From assembly GCF_965208485.1 (NCBI RefSeq), contig NZ_OZ242344.1, positions 496,001 to 560,000 of the forward strand: a DNA stretch of 64,000 nt, written 5' to 3'. The stretch comes from Poriferisodalis sp965208485 (GTDB lineage: Bacteria; Actinomycetota; Acidimicrobiia; Acidimicrobiales; Poriferisodalaceae). This document shows positions 1 to 8,432 of this stretch, piece after piece. The position numbers and the translations under genes are program-made. Below the pieces are notes generated by a model. It was not told where the DNA came from, made no database searches, and saw only the letters and a list, made by a program, of their open reading frames with translations. Positions within the stretch are counted from its first letter, which is position 1, and each line of letters starts with the position of its first letter.

Positions 1-63
1 TACGTTCCCTACAAGGGCGACCGCCAGCGCTGGCAGACGATCTTCAACGACCTGAAAAGCTAG
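1..63 (+). CDS. C-terminal end of a cut gene, unknown product
   Basis: The first 20 codons stay open and finish with TAG at 61-63; the gene begins before the window. The peptide ends in TIFNDLKS and is basic and aromatic (YKGDRQRWQ). This is too short to assign to a family. The last codons and the stop lie inside a 23-bp sequence that is repeated 59 bp further on, so the 3' end of this gene has been partly duplicated. Confidence 0.4.
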   Translation, partial: YVPYKGDRQRWQTIFNDLKS

Positions 64-129
64 CGCCAGCTAGCTCAACGCGTCGTCGAAGCATCAGGCA
101 CAGCGACGACCTGAAAAGCTAGCGCCAGC
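48..129. repeat. 23-bp direct repeat duplicating the end of the upstream gene
   Basis: The sequence CGACCTGAAAAGCTAGCGCC plus AGC occurs at 48-70 and again, identical, at 107-129. The first copy contains the last codons and stop codon of the upstream CDS. The 36 bp between copies differ from the gene. This could be a scar of a local duplication or of an excised element; no open frame or transposase accompanies it. Confidence 0.8.
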
Positions 130-143
130 CGGCTCGAACCAGC

Positions 144-581
144 TCAGCGAACGAACGGGTTTCTCGTCACGAGCTGGGGAAACATCGCGAAGTCACGATC
201 GCTGGTGAGCAATACGTCGACTCCGTTGGCGAGGCAGATCGCAGCGATCCTGGCGTCGTGGACCTTGGAGCCGAGAAGGCCCGGACGGTTGACGACCTGC
301 GACAGCGTGTCCATGAAGCCGGCCGACTCGCCGATCTGCCTGCATGACGGCGACGCCACCCACGCTTCGAGCTGCCGCCACGCCTGCTGCATCGTGCTCG
401 CAGTGTCGCCCCAGGCGCGTCGATTCGTCGCCACTCCGAGGAATTCGTAGCAGCAGGGCCATGGGATGGCCCATGGCTCGGAACCCTCCGAGAGCTCGTT
501 CATGAGGTCGAACGCGACTTGATTCTGCGGCATCTCGTAACGCTGGGCATACACAAGGATGTTCGTGTCGAGGGCGATCAT
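144..581 (-). CDS. vapC: VapC-like PIN-domain toxin
   Basis: A PIN-fold ribonuclease, the toxin of a type II toxin-antitoxin pair, expected to cleave RNA when freed of its antitoxin. The protein opens with MIALDTNILVYA, the first acidic PIN motif; ATNR-adjacent residues and the C-terminal HDARIAAICLANG ... LLTSDRDF carry the remaining conserved acidic residues. The start is placed at the ATG at 581, which shares its A with the TAA stop of vapB (TAATG), giving 145 residues; an in-frame ATG 15 bp upstream (596) is less likely because of that coupling. Family membership is secure; the RNA target cannot be read from sequence. Confidence 0.88.
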   Translation of the reverse strand: MIALDTNILVYAQRYEMPQNQVAFDLMNELSEGSEPWAIPWPCCYEFLGVATNRRAWGDTASTMQQAWRQLEAWVASPSCRQIGESAGFMDTLSQVVNRPGLLGSKVHDARIAAICLANGVDVLLTSDRDFAMFPQLVTRNPFVR

Positions 582-850
582 TACGAACCGGGCCATTCAC
601 GCTGGCTCATCTCGAGCATCTCGGCGAACGTGTACTTCTCGAAGGGATTGGGGCCGTCCGGGTCGCCCACTCGCAGGTCCGGAAGCTTGTAGCCGGCCGG
701 CGGGGGTTTCTCCAACACCAGACGCAGGCCTTCCTCGATGACAGCTCGCAGCGTCTGGCCGGTTTCCTTGGCGTGTCGCTTGGCGCGTTTCAGCAGCTCG
801 TCGTGCACGTCAACCGTGGTCTTCACCTCACCCAGAGTACCCATACCCAT
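581..850 (-). CDS. vapB: VapB-like ribbon-helix-helix antitoxin
   Basis: Antitoxin of the vapBC pair, 89 residues. Residues about 9-45 (VKTTVDVHDELLKRAKRHAK followed by an Arg-rich helix) match the short type II-TA DNA-binding beta strand plus two helices; the C-terminal half, rich in Pro and acidic residues, is the expected toxin-binding tail. It overlaps vapC by one base, so translation is coupled. Two starts are possible, ATG at 850 and ATG at 844. The promoter-proximal inverted CCCAT/ATGGG repeats overlap the start and fit autoregulation by this protein. Confidence 0.8.
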   Translation of the reverse strand: MGMGTLGEVKTTVDVHDELLKRAKRHAKETGQTLRAVIEEGLRLVLEKPPPAGYKLPDLRVGDPDGPNPFEKYTFAEMLEMSQREWPGS

Positions 851-868
851 GAATATGGGAGATATGGG
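840..868. promoter_or_regulatory. Probable VapB operator (inverted CCCAT/ATGGG repeats)
   Basis: Two CCCAT boxes (840-844, 846-850) face two ATGGG boxes (855-859, 864-868) across the vapB start codon. Inverted repeats at this place are the normal binding sites of ribbon-helix-helix antitoxins. Function is inferred from position and symmetry. Confidence 0.5.
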
Positions 869-934
869 GCTGGCGAGTCAAGCTGTTTTCGGCGGCCGCC
901 GAACGCCGGCGCCATCCGACGAAGCAAGCGTCGA

Positions 935-1330
935 TCAGGCGTCCGGCGAGCCGAGCGGGGCGCAGTCCGAGCTGCAGTTGGGGTTGGCGGCCGGGGTGGC
1001 CGGTGTTGCGGGCCGGTGCAGGACGCCCGACGTCGGCCGCAGCTCCAGCTCGAGACCGTCGGCGCCGTCGACGGTGCGGGCCTCAGCGTCCACGATCATC
1101 GAGTAGCCACCCGGCTCGAATGGAGGCCACAGCAGCGAGATCGTCGGCCGCTGCGCCACATTCGCCGCCGCCGAACGGCTGGCACCGCACCGCAGCATGT
1201 CCCCGTCGAGCCGTATGTCCAAGTGGGCGATGTGTGGCGTGGCGTCGTCGCGCACCGTCAGCACGTACGCCGCAGTGCCGAATTGCTCCATCTGCTTGCC
1301 GATATCGGCCGGCTCCACCCCGATGCTCAT
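935..1330 (-). CDS. Pyridoxamine 5'-phosphate oxidase-fold (PPOX) protein
   Basis: A 131-residue split-barrel protein of the PPOX/F420-binding type. Features include the N-terminal helix plus beta strand (GTAAYVLTVRDDATPHIAHL), the central RSAAANVAQRPTISLLWPP segment typical of flavin or F420 binding barrels, and YSMIVDAEARTV. The C-terminal 25 residues are Pro/Ala rich and not conserved. Such proteins act as small flavin or F420 reductases, or bind cofactor without known substrate. It is single, between vapB and the tRNA gene, with no operon partner. Confidence 0.75.
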   Translation of the reverse strand: MSIGVEPADIGKQMEQFGTAAYVLTVRDDATPHIAHLDIRLDGDMLRCGASRSAAANVAQRPTISLLWPPFEPGGYSMIVDAEARTVDGADGLELELRPTSGVLHRPATPATPAANPNCSSDCAPLGSPDA

Positions 1331-1418
1331 GGACCCGACGTTACGCCCGCAATGGCGCCGATGCGCGCCCGGTCACCTCTCGAATCGAGGGTGCGCGCTG
1401 GTATCATCGTGAGGCTTC

Positions 1419-1491
1419 GGGGCTATAGCTCAGTTGGTAGAGCGCTTCCATGGCATGGAAGAGGTCAGGGGTTCAATTCCCCTTAGCTCCA
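1419..1491 (+). tRNA. tRNA-Ala (anticodon GGC)
   Basis: Folds as a standard 73-nt cloverleaf: acceptor GGGGCTA pairs with TAGCTCC, D-arm GCTC-AGTTGGTA-GAGC, anticodon stem CTTCC/GGAAG with loop ATGGCAT (anticodon GGC, T33 present), T-arm AGGGG-TTCAATT-CCCCT. The discriminator base is A and CCA is not encoded. The very next bases begin the reading frame of an ISL3 transposase remnant. Confidence 0.97.
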
Positions 1492-2228
1492 CAAGATCGA
1501 GATTCCGAGGGTCCGTGACTTGGAGGTCTCGGGCCGGCTGACGGTGATGGTGTGGGATCGGCGGCGGATGGTGTGCGACGGGTGCAGGCGGCGGCCCTCA
1601 GCGGCTTTCTGGCTGCTCAGGGCCACAAGTGGCGCAAAGGCGTCAAGGTCGTCGTCTCCGAGGGCTCCAAGTCCTGCGCAGCGGCGGTCGCCAAGCGGCT
1701 CGGCCACGCCCGCCGCGTGCCGGGGCCGCTTCCATGTGATCAGATGGTTCGCGGCCGGCCTCACCGCGGTGCGCCGCGACGCGCAGCGCCGCCCGCAGGA
1801 CTCAAAGCCCGCGTTCGACCCCGCAGTGTTCCGGGCCAGATTCCTGCTCATGCGCAGACCCGACACCCTCGACCGCACAGAACGCGAACGCCTCGACGCC
1901 CTCTTCGAGACCCACCCCCGGCTCAAAGCAGCCTGGGACGCGCTCGGCGAGCTGCACCAGCTCTATCTCGCGCGGGACCCCAAAGGCGCCCTCGAAGCCC
2001 TCGACCGGTTCGCCGACATCCACAGCACCGGCCAGACACCCGAGCTCAGCAGCACCGTTGACACCTTCCTCGCATGGCACCACCAGATCCTCGACTGGCA
2101 CCACACCAGGCGGCCCAGCAACGGCCGCACCGAAGGCACCAACAACCTCCACCCGAGTCCTGCGACGCAAAGCCCACGGCTTCACCAACCACGCCAACTT
2201 CGAAGCCCGCGGCATCCTCGTCACCTAA
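1492..2228 (+). pseudogene. ISL3-family transposase remnant, frameshifted
   Basis: Conceptual translation across frames gives an ISL3-type transposase. It begins KIEIPRVRDLEVSGRLTVMV with the zinc-finger region (MVCDGC), passes through WRKGVKVVVSEGS and FHVIRWFAAGLTAVRRDAQR, then LDRTERERLDALFE, and ends SNGRTEGTNN followed in another frame by VLRRKAHGFTNHANFEARG and a stop at 2226-2228. At least two frame changes (near 1700 and near 2155) and a missing N-terminus make it non-functional. It starts directly at the 3' end of tRNA-Ala, so the left part was lost or the element was cut there. Confidence 0.8.
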
Positions 2229-2393
2229 CCTGACCCCACCAGGCCCAGCAGCCCCATCCCACAAAAACGCGAAGGCTCGGAGTACGACCATCAACCGAAC
2301 AAGGGAGAAGAAGCCGTCTCGTCGGACGCGTCCGATCGGGCGAAAGCTCGGCCGCGATAGCCAGAACAGCCCCGATCGGCCGAAGTCTGCATC

Positions 2394-2433
2394 ATGAATC
2401 AATTCATAGCCACATAGCTATCTTCTGGCTATG
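2394..2433. promoter_or_regulatory. Probable AbiEi operator: nested inverted repeats
   Basis: An AT-rich patch in GC-rich DNA holds ATGAAT/ATTCAT (2394-2407), CATAGCCA (2405-2412) facing TGGCTATG (2426-2433), and between them the 8-bp palindrome ATAGCTAT (2414-2421). The right arm overlaps the ATG of abiEi. AbiEi-type antitoxins are known to repress their own operon through inverted repeats in the promoter; the role here is inferred. Confidence 0.6.
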
Positions 2434-3015
2434 ATTTCATACATATCCCCCGCAACGATTCCGATCGCGTTTACACACGCCCAGGCCCGTGACCTCGGGG
2501 TCTCGAACCGCGACCTCGCAAGGCTGACCGCCCAAGGCGACTTGGAACGAATTGCACGGGGCATCTACGCCCGCGCCGGACACGGTGCCGACCCAGATCT
2601 TCTCGAGCTGGCTCTGCGCAGCCCTCACACCACCCTCTGCCTCACAACCGCCCTCGCTCACCACGACCTCACCGACGAGATCCCCCAGACAATCGACGCC
2701 GCCTTGCCGCGTCACCACTGGCAGCCGAAGACACGGGCTCCCGTGACCTGGCATCGGTTCGACCGCGACACCTTCGACATCGGACGCGACGATCTTCACA
2801 TTGCCGACGCGATCACCATTGCCATCTACAGCCCGGCGCGCTCGGTCATCGACACCTACCGCCTCCGTCATCGACTCGGCATCGACCTCGCACACACAGC
2901 CCTACGCCGCTGGCTCAACCAACGCGGCAACCATCCCTCCGAGCTCCTGGAACTAGCCAGACCGTTCCCGCACGCCATGCCAGCACTTCGCGCCGCAATC
3001 GAAACCCTTCAATGA
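2431..3015 (+). CDS. abiEi: AbiEi-type antitoxin
   Basis: A 194-residue protein matching the AbiEi family: an N-terminal winged helix (about residues 15-50, QARDLGVSNRDLARLTAQGD then LERIARGIYAR) followed by the C-terminal domain (LALRSPHTTLCLTTALAHHD, ARSVIDTYRLRHRLG). AbiEi is the antitoxin and transcriptional repressor of type IV AbiE systems, which block phage by abortive infection. The gene overlaps the next ATG by 4 bp (ATGA at 3012-3015). An inverted-repeat operator overlaps its start. Confidence 0.85.
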   Translation: MISYISPATIPIAFTHAQARDLGVSNRDLARLTAQGDLERIARGIYARAGHGADPDLLELALRSPHTTLCLTTALAHHDLTDEIPQTIDAALPRHHWQPKTRAPVTWHRFDRDTFDIGRDDLHIADAITIAIYSPARSVIDTYRLRHRLGIDLAHTALRRWLNQRGNHPSELLELARPFPHAMPALRAAIETLQ

Positions 3016-3862
3016 GCCCCCGACCGAGCCGGGACACAACCGCGGCGCCGCCTATCTCGACCTCCAAGCCGCCGCCAGCGCCACAGGCCGACCAGTCGAC
3101 GAACTCTTCCAGCTCTACGCGCTCGAAGGCTTCCTGCGCCGCCTCGTCGAAACCGACCACGCCGCAACGTTCGTCCTCAAAGGAGGTGTCCTGCTCGCCG
3201 CCTACACCGACAGACGACCAACCCGCGACATCGACCTAGCCGGAACCGACGTCGACGGCGACCTCACCGCCATCGCAAGCATCGTCGCGGACATCGTGAC
3301 CGCGAATCTCGATGACGGCCTCGACCAGCTGGCCATCGCCAAGGTGGAGGAGATCCGCGACGACGCGTCCTATCCAGGAATCCGCGCAACAGTCACCGGA
3401 CAGCTCGCCCGGGCGAAGCTCCGCTTCCACGTCGACATCAACATCGGTGACCCGCTCTGGCCCGAACCAGACCTCGTCGAGCTACCTCAACTCCTCCACG
3501 CCGAGCCAATCCCTGTCCGCGCCTACTCCGCCGAGCTGATCCTGGCTGAGAAGATCGTCACCGCGATCCAACGCGGGACAGCATCAACGCGCTGGCGTGA
3601 CTTCGTCGACATCGCCGCACTCGCCAAGACCCAGCTCGACATGACCCACCTCAGCGCAGCCCTACGGATGGTCGCAGACCATCGACAAGTGAGCATCCGC
3701 CCGCTGTCCAACGTCCTCGACGGCTACGCCGACCTCGCACAAAGCAGATGGTCGGCCTGGCGCAATCGCCAAGCCCTCCACACCACCCCAGAGCAATTCG
3801 CTGACCTCCTGGACCAAGTCATCACCTTCGCCGATCCACTCCTGCAGCCCCGCACCGACTAA
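3012..3862 (+). CDS. abiEii: AbiEii-type nucleotidyltransferase toxin, one-base frameshift near the start
   Basis: AbiEii toxins are nucleotidyltransferases that inactivate cell targets such as tRNA. The frame read from 3014 onward encodes FVLKGGVLLAAYTDRRPTRD followed by IDLAG, which is the family KGG...R-T-DID motif, and later RAYSAELILAEKIVTAI and RWRDFVDIAAL. No ATG, GTG or TTG lies in this frame between the stop at 2954-2956 and position 3296. The ATG at 3012, coupled to abiEi by ATGA, lies in another frame; a run of five C at 3017-3021 would restore one intact 284-residue frame if it had six C. So the gene is off by one base, through mutation, slippage or a sequence error. Confidence 0.8.
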
Positions 3863-3899
3863 CGGTCGCCGGGACAGGGCGACACCGCCATCAGCAACC

Positions 3900-4404
3900 G
3901 ACGCCGGCCGGCGCGTCCACGGCCGCGGGTCGCCCAAGGCCAAGCGCTCAAAGCGCCGCCGACGCGGTTGCACCTATCTGCATGTCGCGGCGGACGACCA
4001 CAGCCGGGTCGCCTGTGTGGAGGCCCACGACAACGAACGCGCTGTCACCGCGGCTGCGTTCTGGCCCAACGCGCGGGACTGGTTCAAGAAGTTGAACGTC
4101 GGCATCGACGCCGTCATGACCGACAACGGCAAGAACTTCACGTCGGCGAAGCTCGCCGAGGCGCTCGCCGAGAACCGCGCCAAGCATCGGCTCACTCGCC
4201 CCTACCGGCCACAGACCAACGGCAAGGTCGAGCGGTTCAACCGCACCCTCGCCGAGGAGTTCCTCTACAGCTACAAGTCCCGCTCAGAACCCGACCGCCG
4301 ACGCCTCCAAGCCTGGGTGCACGCCTGCAATCTCCACCGGCACCACACCGCCATCGCAGGCACACCCGCCAGTCGCGTCGACAACCTCTGTGGGCATTAC
4401 ATGC
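3900..4404 (+). pseudogene. IS481-type transposase remnant (C-terminal half)
   Basis: The translation GSPKAKRSKRRRRGCTYLHV leads into AADDHSRV and then DAVMTDNGKNFTS, RPYRPQTNGKVERFNRTLAE and HHTAIAGTPASRVDNLCGHY, i.e. the rve/DDE integrase core of IS481-type transposases with the second Asp (TDNG) and the Glu (NGKVERFN). The N-terminal helix-turn-helix and the normal stop are missing; the frame runs on antisense into the thiolase gene. A frame change occurs near 3900. It is a remnant, not an active element. Confidence 0.8.
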
Positions 4405-4448
4405 GTGTCATGGTTCGGGGTGTGGCAGCGCCGGCGGGGATGACTCAG

Positions 4449-5660
4449 CTAGAGGCCCGAGCGCTCAAGGATGTGCACGCCGCAGCTCGAGCCGAGGCCG
4501 ATGACATGCGCCAGCCCGACTTTGGCGTCGGGGACTTGGCGATCGCCGGCCTCACTGCGGACGTGAGTCGCTACTTCAAAAAGGTTCGCGACGCCGGTCG
4601 CGCCGATCGGGTGCCCTTTCGACAGCAGACCTCCGGAGACGTTGACGGGGATCTCGCCGTCGCGCCACGGTCCGCCTCGGTCGATCCATTCGCCGGCGCC
4701 GCCGGGCTCGCACAGCCGCAGGTTGTCGTAGTGCCGCAGCTCAGCGGTGGCGAAACAGTCGTGCAGCTCTACGAGATCGAGGTCGGCCGGATCGACGCCA
4801 GACGCCTCGTAGGCCGCATCGGCGGCGTTGCGGGTGAGCGTGTTGACATCAGGCTGCACCTGGCAGCCCTCAGTCCAAGGATCTGACGTCAGCACCGAGG
4901 CCGAGACCTTCACGGCCCGCCGCTGCTGCTCGCGCGGCAGGGTCTTCAGCTTCTCGTCCGAGACCAGCACCACTGCCGCCGAACCGTCGCCAGTGGGGCA
5001 GCACATCAGCAGCGTGTTCGGGTACGCAATCACCTCGGAATTCATGACCTCGTCGAGGGTGAATGCCTTGCGGTACTGCGCCAGCGGATTCAGCGTGGAG
5101 TGCTCGTGGTTCTTCTGCGCAACCTTGGCGAACTGCTCGAAGCCGACGCTGTCGTTCTCGTAGGCATATTCCATGCCTGCCTGTGCAAACACACCCGGCA
5201 TCATGTTGGTGCCCAAGCGCCCTTCGACGCTCACCACCGAGCCGAAGCGACCCTTGCGTTCGAACACGTTCTTATCGGAGCGGGCTGCCCGGTCGGCACC
5301 GAGCATGCCCATCTTGCCCATCTGCTCGACTCCCACAGCGAGCCCCATCTGTGACTCGCCGGCCTTGATCGACATCATCACCGTGCGGACTGCGGTGGCA
5401 CCGGTGGCGCACGCGTTGGCAACGTTGTAGACGGGAATGCCAGTCTGGCCGAGCTGCTTCTGCAGGCGCTGGCCGACACCGCCATTGGCTTCGTACAGGC
5501 ACCCTGCCGCCAGGATGTCCATCTCGGCCATCGTCACGCCGCCGTCATCGAGTGCGCCCAGCGACGCTTCTGCGGCCAGATCGATGAGGTCCTTGTCGGC
5601 GTAGCGACCGAAGGGGGTCATTGATGTGCCGAGAATCCAAACGGGATCTTCGTTGCTCAT
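4449..5660 (-). CDS. Thiolase-family protein (SCP-x / lipid-transfer type)
   Basis: A 403-residue thiolase-fold enzyme, expected to form or break carbon-carbon bonds in acyl-CoA chemistry such as beta-oxidation or sterol side-chain degradation. The nucleophile Cys lies in NVANACATGATAV (about residue 85); the C-terminal VELHDCFATAELRHY and GHPIGATG segments give the catalytic His. It follows a DUF35 OB-fold gene by 84 bp on the same strand, the usual partner of non-decarboxylating SCP2-type thiolases. The stop TAG lies in a CTAG tetranucleotide. Confidence 0.85.
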   Translation of the reverse strand: MSNEDPVWILGTSMTPFGRYADKDLIDLAAEASLGALDDGGVTMAEMDILAAGCLYEANGGVGQRLQKQLGQTGIPVYNVANACATGATAVRTVMMSIKAGESQMGLAVGVEQMGKMGMLGADRAARSDKNVFERKGRFGSVVSVEGRLGTNMMPGVFAQAGMEYAYENDSVGFEQFAKVAQKNHEHSTLNPLAQYRKAFTLDEVMNSEVIAYPNTLLMCCPTGDGSAAVVLVSDEKLKTLPREQQRRAVKVSASVLTSDPWTEGCQVQPDVNTLTRNAADAAYEASGVDPADLDLVELHDCFATAELRHYDNLRLCEPGGAGEWIDRGGPWRDGEIPVNVSGGLLSKGHPIGATGVANLFEVATHVRSEAGDRQVPDAKVGLAHVIGLGSSCGVHILERSGL

Positions 5661-5744
5661 GGGTGCTCTCTTTCGGTGCTGCTGGGTTCTTGATGACGGT
5701 CGACGGTCAGGTCAGGTGCTGTGAAGGATGCGAATGATGCCCAC

Positions 5745-6200
5745 TCACGCTGCGGCGGGCTTGTAGCCGAAAGCGACAGCCTCGACCCCATCGTCGTCTG
5801 TCGCTGTCACATAGGTGGCGAGGCGGACACGCATCCCCAAGGTCACGTTGTCAGGATTGGGCTCGACATTGATGATGTTGCTCTTGACACGCCCGCCGCC
5901 GTCGAGGTCGACAACAGCAGATGCATACGGTGCCGGCACTCCCTTGGCTGCACGGTGCACGATGGTGAATGACCGCACTGCGCCTGTGTTGGACAGCCGT
6001 GACACCGTGAACTCCCGCGCCCCGCATGCAGCGCAGGCATTGCGCCGGTCGAAGTAGCTGGCACCGCAGGCATCGCAGACGTTGGCAACCAAGTGGGGAT
6101 CGTCCCCAAGCTTCAGGTACTCAACCATGGAAATCTGCTTCGGTCCCACCTGATCTGGCCCGTTCTCTTCTGGCACAGCCTGCTCCCCCACGGCGGACAT
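5745..6200 (-). CDS. DUF35 Zn-ribbon/OB-fold protein, thiolase partner
   Basis: A 151-residue protein with an N-terminal rubredoxin-like zinc ribbon (CDACG ... CAACG, about residues 42-60) and a C-terminal OB fold (GAVRSFTIVHRAAKGVPAPY, VVDLDGGGRV). Members of this family bind acyl-CoA and form complexes with SCP-x type thiolases or hydratases. The thiolase gene lies directly downstream on the same strand. The product therefore probably shapes the thiolase active site or its stability. Confidence 0.85.
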   Translation of the reverse strand: MSAVGEQAVPEENGPDQVGPKQISMVEYLKLGDDPHLVANVCDACGASYFDRRNACAACGAREFTVSRLSNTGAVRSFTIVHRAAKGVPAPYASAVVDLDGGGRVKSNIINVEPNPDNVTLGMRVRLATYVTATDDDGVEAVAFGYKPAAA

Positions 6201-6302
6201 CCTCCCGGGTCAGGTTCGGTACGGGGCACTCCGGAGGAGGCGATCGCCCAGCAGCAACTTACCAGTGGCTCAGCGGGAACCGCCGCTTGGGACGGCCTGC
6301 GC

Positions 6303-6983
6303 TCAGCGGCCTAGCCATCGCCCCCAGTGCACCAACGGTCGGTTTGACGCCGCCGAAGTCTCCAGCCCATCGCCGACGGCCATGTCGCGAAGCAGCGGGC
6401 GGCGGGGACGGTCACGGCTCGCGGCGGGCTTGTCGGCTGCCTCAGCGTCGTGATCGGGCCAGCCCACAGCGACGACCCCGATGGGTTCGTGAGACGGCGG
6501 GACTCCGAGCGTTGCGGCCACAGCGGGAGCGTGGGCGAACATGCCGAAGAACAGGACGCCGAGGCCCTCGTCGATGGCGGCGTACTGCAGCGCCAGCGCC
6601 GCGAAGGACGCATCCACGGTCCAGTACGGCGTGGACCAGGCATCTGTGCCGGAACCCAGTCCGGAGCCTTCCTTGTCCGGTTCCGCGTAGCGCTCGACAT
6701 ATGCCTGAGGATCCGCCCAGATGGTGACGAGGACCGGACAGGCCAGCAGCGAAGTCCAGCGAAAGCTGGTCCGGCGGTCAGCGGGCAATGCGATGTCCCA
6801 GTAGCGATCCGTGTCATCGGACCCACACAGCACCACGAAGTCGAAACCCTGCGAGTTGCCAGCGGACGGAACTCGGCGGGCCGTGCCGAGAATGCGCTCC
6901 AGCACCGCGTCATCGACAGGATCGCCCAAGAAATGCCGGGTCATCCGTCTCTGGCGGGCGAGATTGCCGAAAGCCCCTGTCAC
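6303..6983 (-). CDS. Nitroreductase-family protein
   Basis: A 226-residue FMN-dependent nitroreductase-fold enzyme. The N-terminal RRMTRHFLGDPVDDAVLERI and ARRVPSAGNSQGFDFVV match the FMN phosphate-binding and dimer segments; FAALALQYAAIDEGLGVLFF and PIGVVAVGWPDHD match the C-terminal helix and PxGxxxVG-type end. Actinobacteria use such enzymes for nitro-compound, quinone or F420-like chemistry; substrate is unknown. It lies 102 bp upstream of the DUF35 gene on the same strand and could be co-transcribed. Confidence 0.8.
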   Translation of the reverse strand: MTGAFGNLARQRRMTRHFLGDPVDDAVLERILGTARRVPSAGNSQGFDFVVLCGSDDTDRYWDIALPADRRTSFRWTSLLACPVLVTIWADPQAYVERYAEPDKEGSGLGSGTDAWSTPYWTVDASFAALALQYAAIDEGLGVLFFGMFAHAPAVAATLGVPPSHEPIGVVAVGWPDHDAEAADKPAASRDRPRRPLLRDMAVGDGLETSAASNRPLVHWGRWLGR

Positions 6984-7042
6984 AGAGATGCATCCACCGA
7001 TTGGGACGCAGGCCCGGTGCGAGCCTCAACGTGCTGCGGGAC

Positions 7043-7708
7043 CTACAGCAGCTTGGCGAGGTCTTCCCGACTGGCCCAGCCGAACGCAATCATCGCATCG
7101 CCGTTGTCCACTTCGTACCCGGCAAACAGGGCGCTGAGCTCCGAGGAGGTCTTCTCGGGCCGTGCAGCGGTGTGATTCAGCACGAACGAGGGTCCCCCGT
7201 CGCCGTACACCTTGAACTCCCGCGCCTTGTACTCGCCCTGCACGTCGAATCGCTTCGCTAGCCGACGGCCCCAAGCACGATCCTCCCCGTTGGGCTCATA
7301 CCCAGGCCGCGGCACCACGCGGTCCAGCGGCTTGAACGCCACGAACGCAGCAGCGTCAGCCATCTGGCAGGCCACCAGCACATCCTCATCCGGGAACGCC
7401 AGCACCGCTCGGCGGAGCTGATCGTTCACCATGGCCCGCAAAGCGCTGTCACGACGCGCCGACCGGCGTGTCGCACCTGCACCCATCAGCACGGTCGGGT
7501 CGCCGCCGACGCGCTCAAGTGTGCAGAACCCGTATGCGGCCAGCTTGGCCCCATCGCGTACGTGTGTGATCAGCACCCAGGCGTCACGTTGCTTCGAGAG
7601 ATGCCCGACATCGAAGTGCACCTTCTCGCCGGTGACCAACTCGGCCATCTCGGAGATCTCGGCGTCGCTCAGTGTCGTGCAGTCCTTGGTTTCAACCTCG
7701 AGGGCCAT
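7043..7708 (-). CDS. Conserved protein of unknown function, GNAT-like features
   Basis: About 221 residues from the ATG at 7708; an upstream in-frame ATG at 7762 would add 18 low-complexity residues. The sequence has alternating strands and helices with DAWVLITHVRDGAKLAAYGF and LVACQMADAAAFVAFKPLDR, suggesting an acetyltransferase-like fold, but no clear acetyl-CoA loop is visible. I do not recognise a named family. It lies between nitroreductase and bpa on the same strand. Confidence 0.6.
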   Translation of the reverse strand: MALEVETKDCTTLSDAEISEMAELVTGEKVHFDVGHLSKQRDAWVLITHVRDGAKLAAYGFCTLERVGGDPTVLMGAGATRRSARRDSALRAMVNDQLRRAVLAFPDEDVLVACQMADAAAFVAFKPLDRVVPRPGYEPNGEDRAWGRRLAKRFDVQGEYKAREFKVYGDGGPSFVLNHTAARPEKTSSELSALFAGYEVDNGDAMIAFGWASREDLAKLL

Positions 7709-7858
7709 GTGATCTTCGCTTTCTGCAGTGCTAGCTGGCCGATCCCCCGACGGCTCGGCCAAGCAGTTCGGTCAGTGCTCCTTCGATGCGCTCTCACGCC
7801 CGGGGTAACGACAACATCCGACATGCGGCGTCCCGCCATCGGTCGGGTCGTGCTCTGC

Positions 7859-8356
7859 TCACAGATAGACCCCGCTTCGATCCTGCGCCCGCGACGGAGT
7901 TGGCTGCACACCAGCTTCGAGGACATTGCCCCGCATGCTGCGCAGCTGCCGCTCTGCCATCATCTGTTGCGCCGACACAGCCGCCTGGATGCCGTGGAAC
8001 AGCCCTTCGAGCCATCCCACGAGCTGGGCCTGAGCTATCCGCAGCTCGGGACCCGAGGGGATGTCCTCGTCGAAGGAGAACGCCAGCCGGTTCAGCTCCT
8101 CCGCAAGCGGCTCGGACACTGCCGTCGCCAGCTCCTCGACCGACTGGTGGTACACGTCACGCATCCGGTCACGTCCTGCCTCGTCGAGCTCGGCATGGCG
8201 AACTTCTTCGAGCAGCTTGCGGACCATCCCGCCGATGCGCATCAGCTTCGCCGGTTCCGGCACGAACGGCTCGCCGTCGATGCCGTCTTCCGCGTGAGGT
8301 CCGCCATCCAGCAACTCACCCTGTTCTGGCTGTTGGGTTGGATCGCTGACCATCAT
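7859..8356 (-). CDS. bpa: Bacterial proteasome activator Bpa (DUF2587)
   Basis: Ring-forming, ATP-independent activator of the actinobacterial 20S proteasome. The central LMRIGGMVRKLLEEVRHAEL, SVEELATAVSEPLAEELNRL and LRIAQAQLVGWLEGLFHGIQ segments are the helical Bpa core, and the protein ends in GVYL, the HbYX-like tail that docks into the proteasome alpha ring (GQYL in Mycobacterium). The start is set at ATG 8356 so that the gene does not overlap the AlkP-fold gene; a longer frame to 8482 encodes a Cys/Ser-rich leader with no homology to the family. It shows the organism has a proteasome. Confidence 0.88.
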   Translation of the reverse strand: MMVSDPTQQPEQGELLDGGPHAEDGIDGEPFVPEPAKLMRIGGMVRKLLEEVRHAELDEAGRDRMRDVYHQSVEELATAVSEPLAEELNRLAFSFDEDIPSGPELRIAQAQLVGWLEGLFHGIQAAVSAQQMMAERQLRSMRGNVLEAGVQPTPSRAQDRSGVYL

Positions 8357-8432
8357 CTCAAGGCTATCCGGCAGAAGCACCGTCCCGTTCGGCGAGGACC
8401 CTGAAGCCCCCGAACTCGGGACGCACAGCGGG

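Noticed and set aside
4017..4886. A single long plus-strand protein from the IS481 remnant into the next region
   Set aside because: Only the first 125 codons resemble a transposase; the rest is antisense to the thiolase gene, which has clear catalytic motifs.
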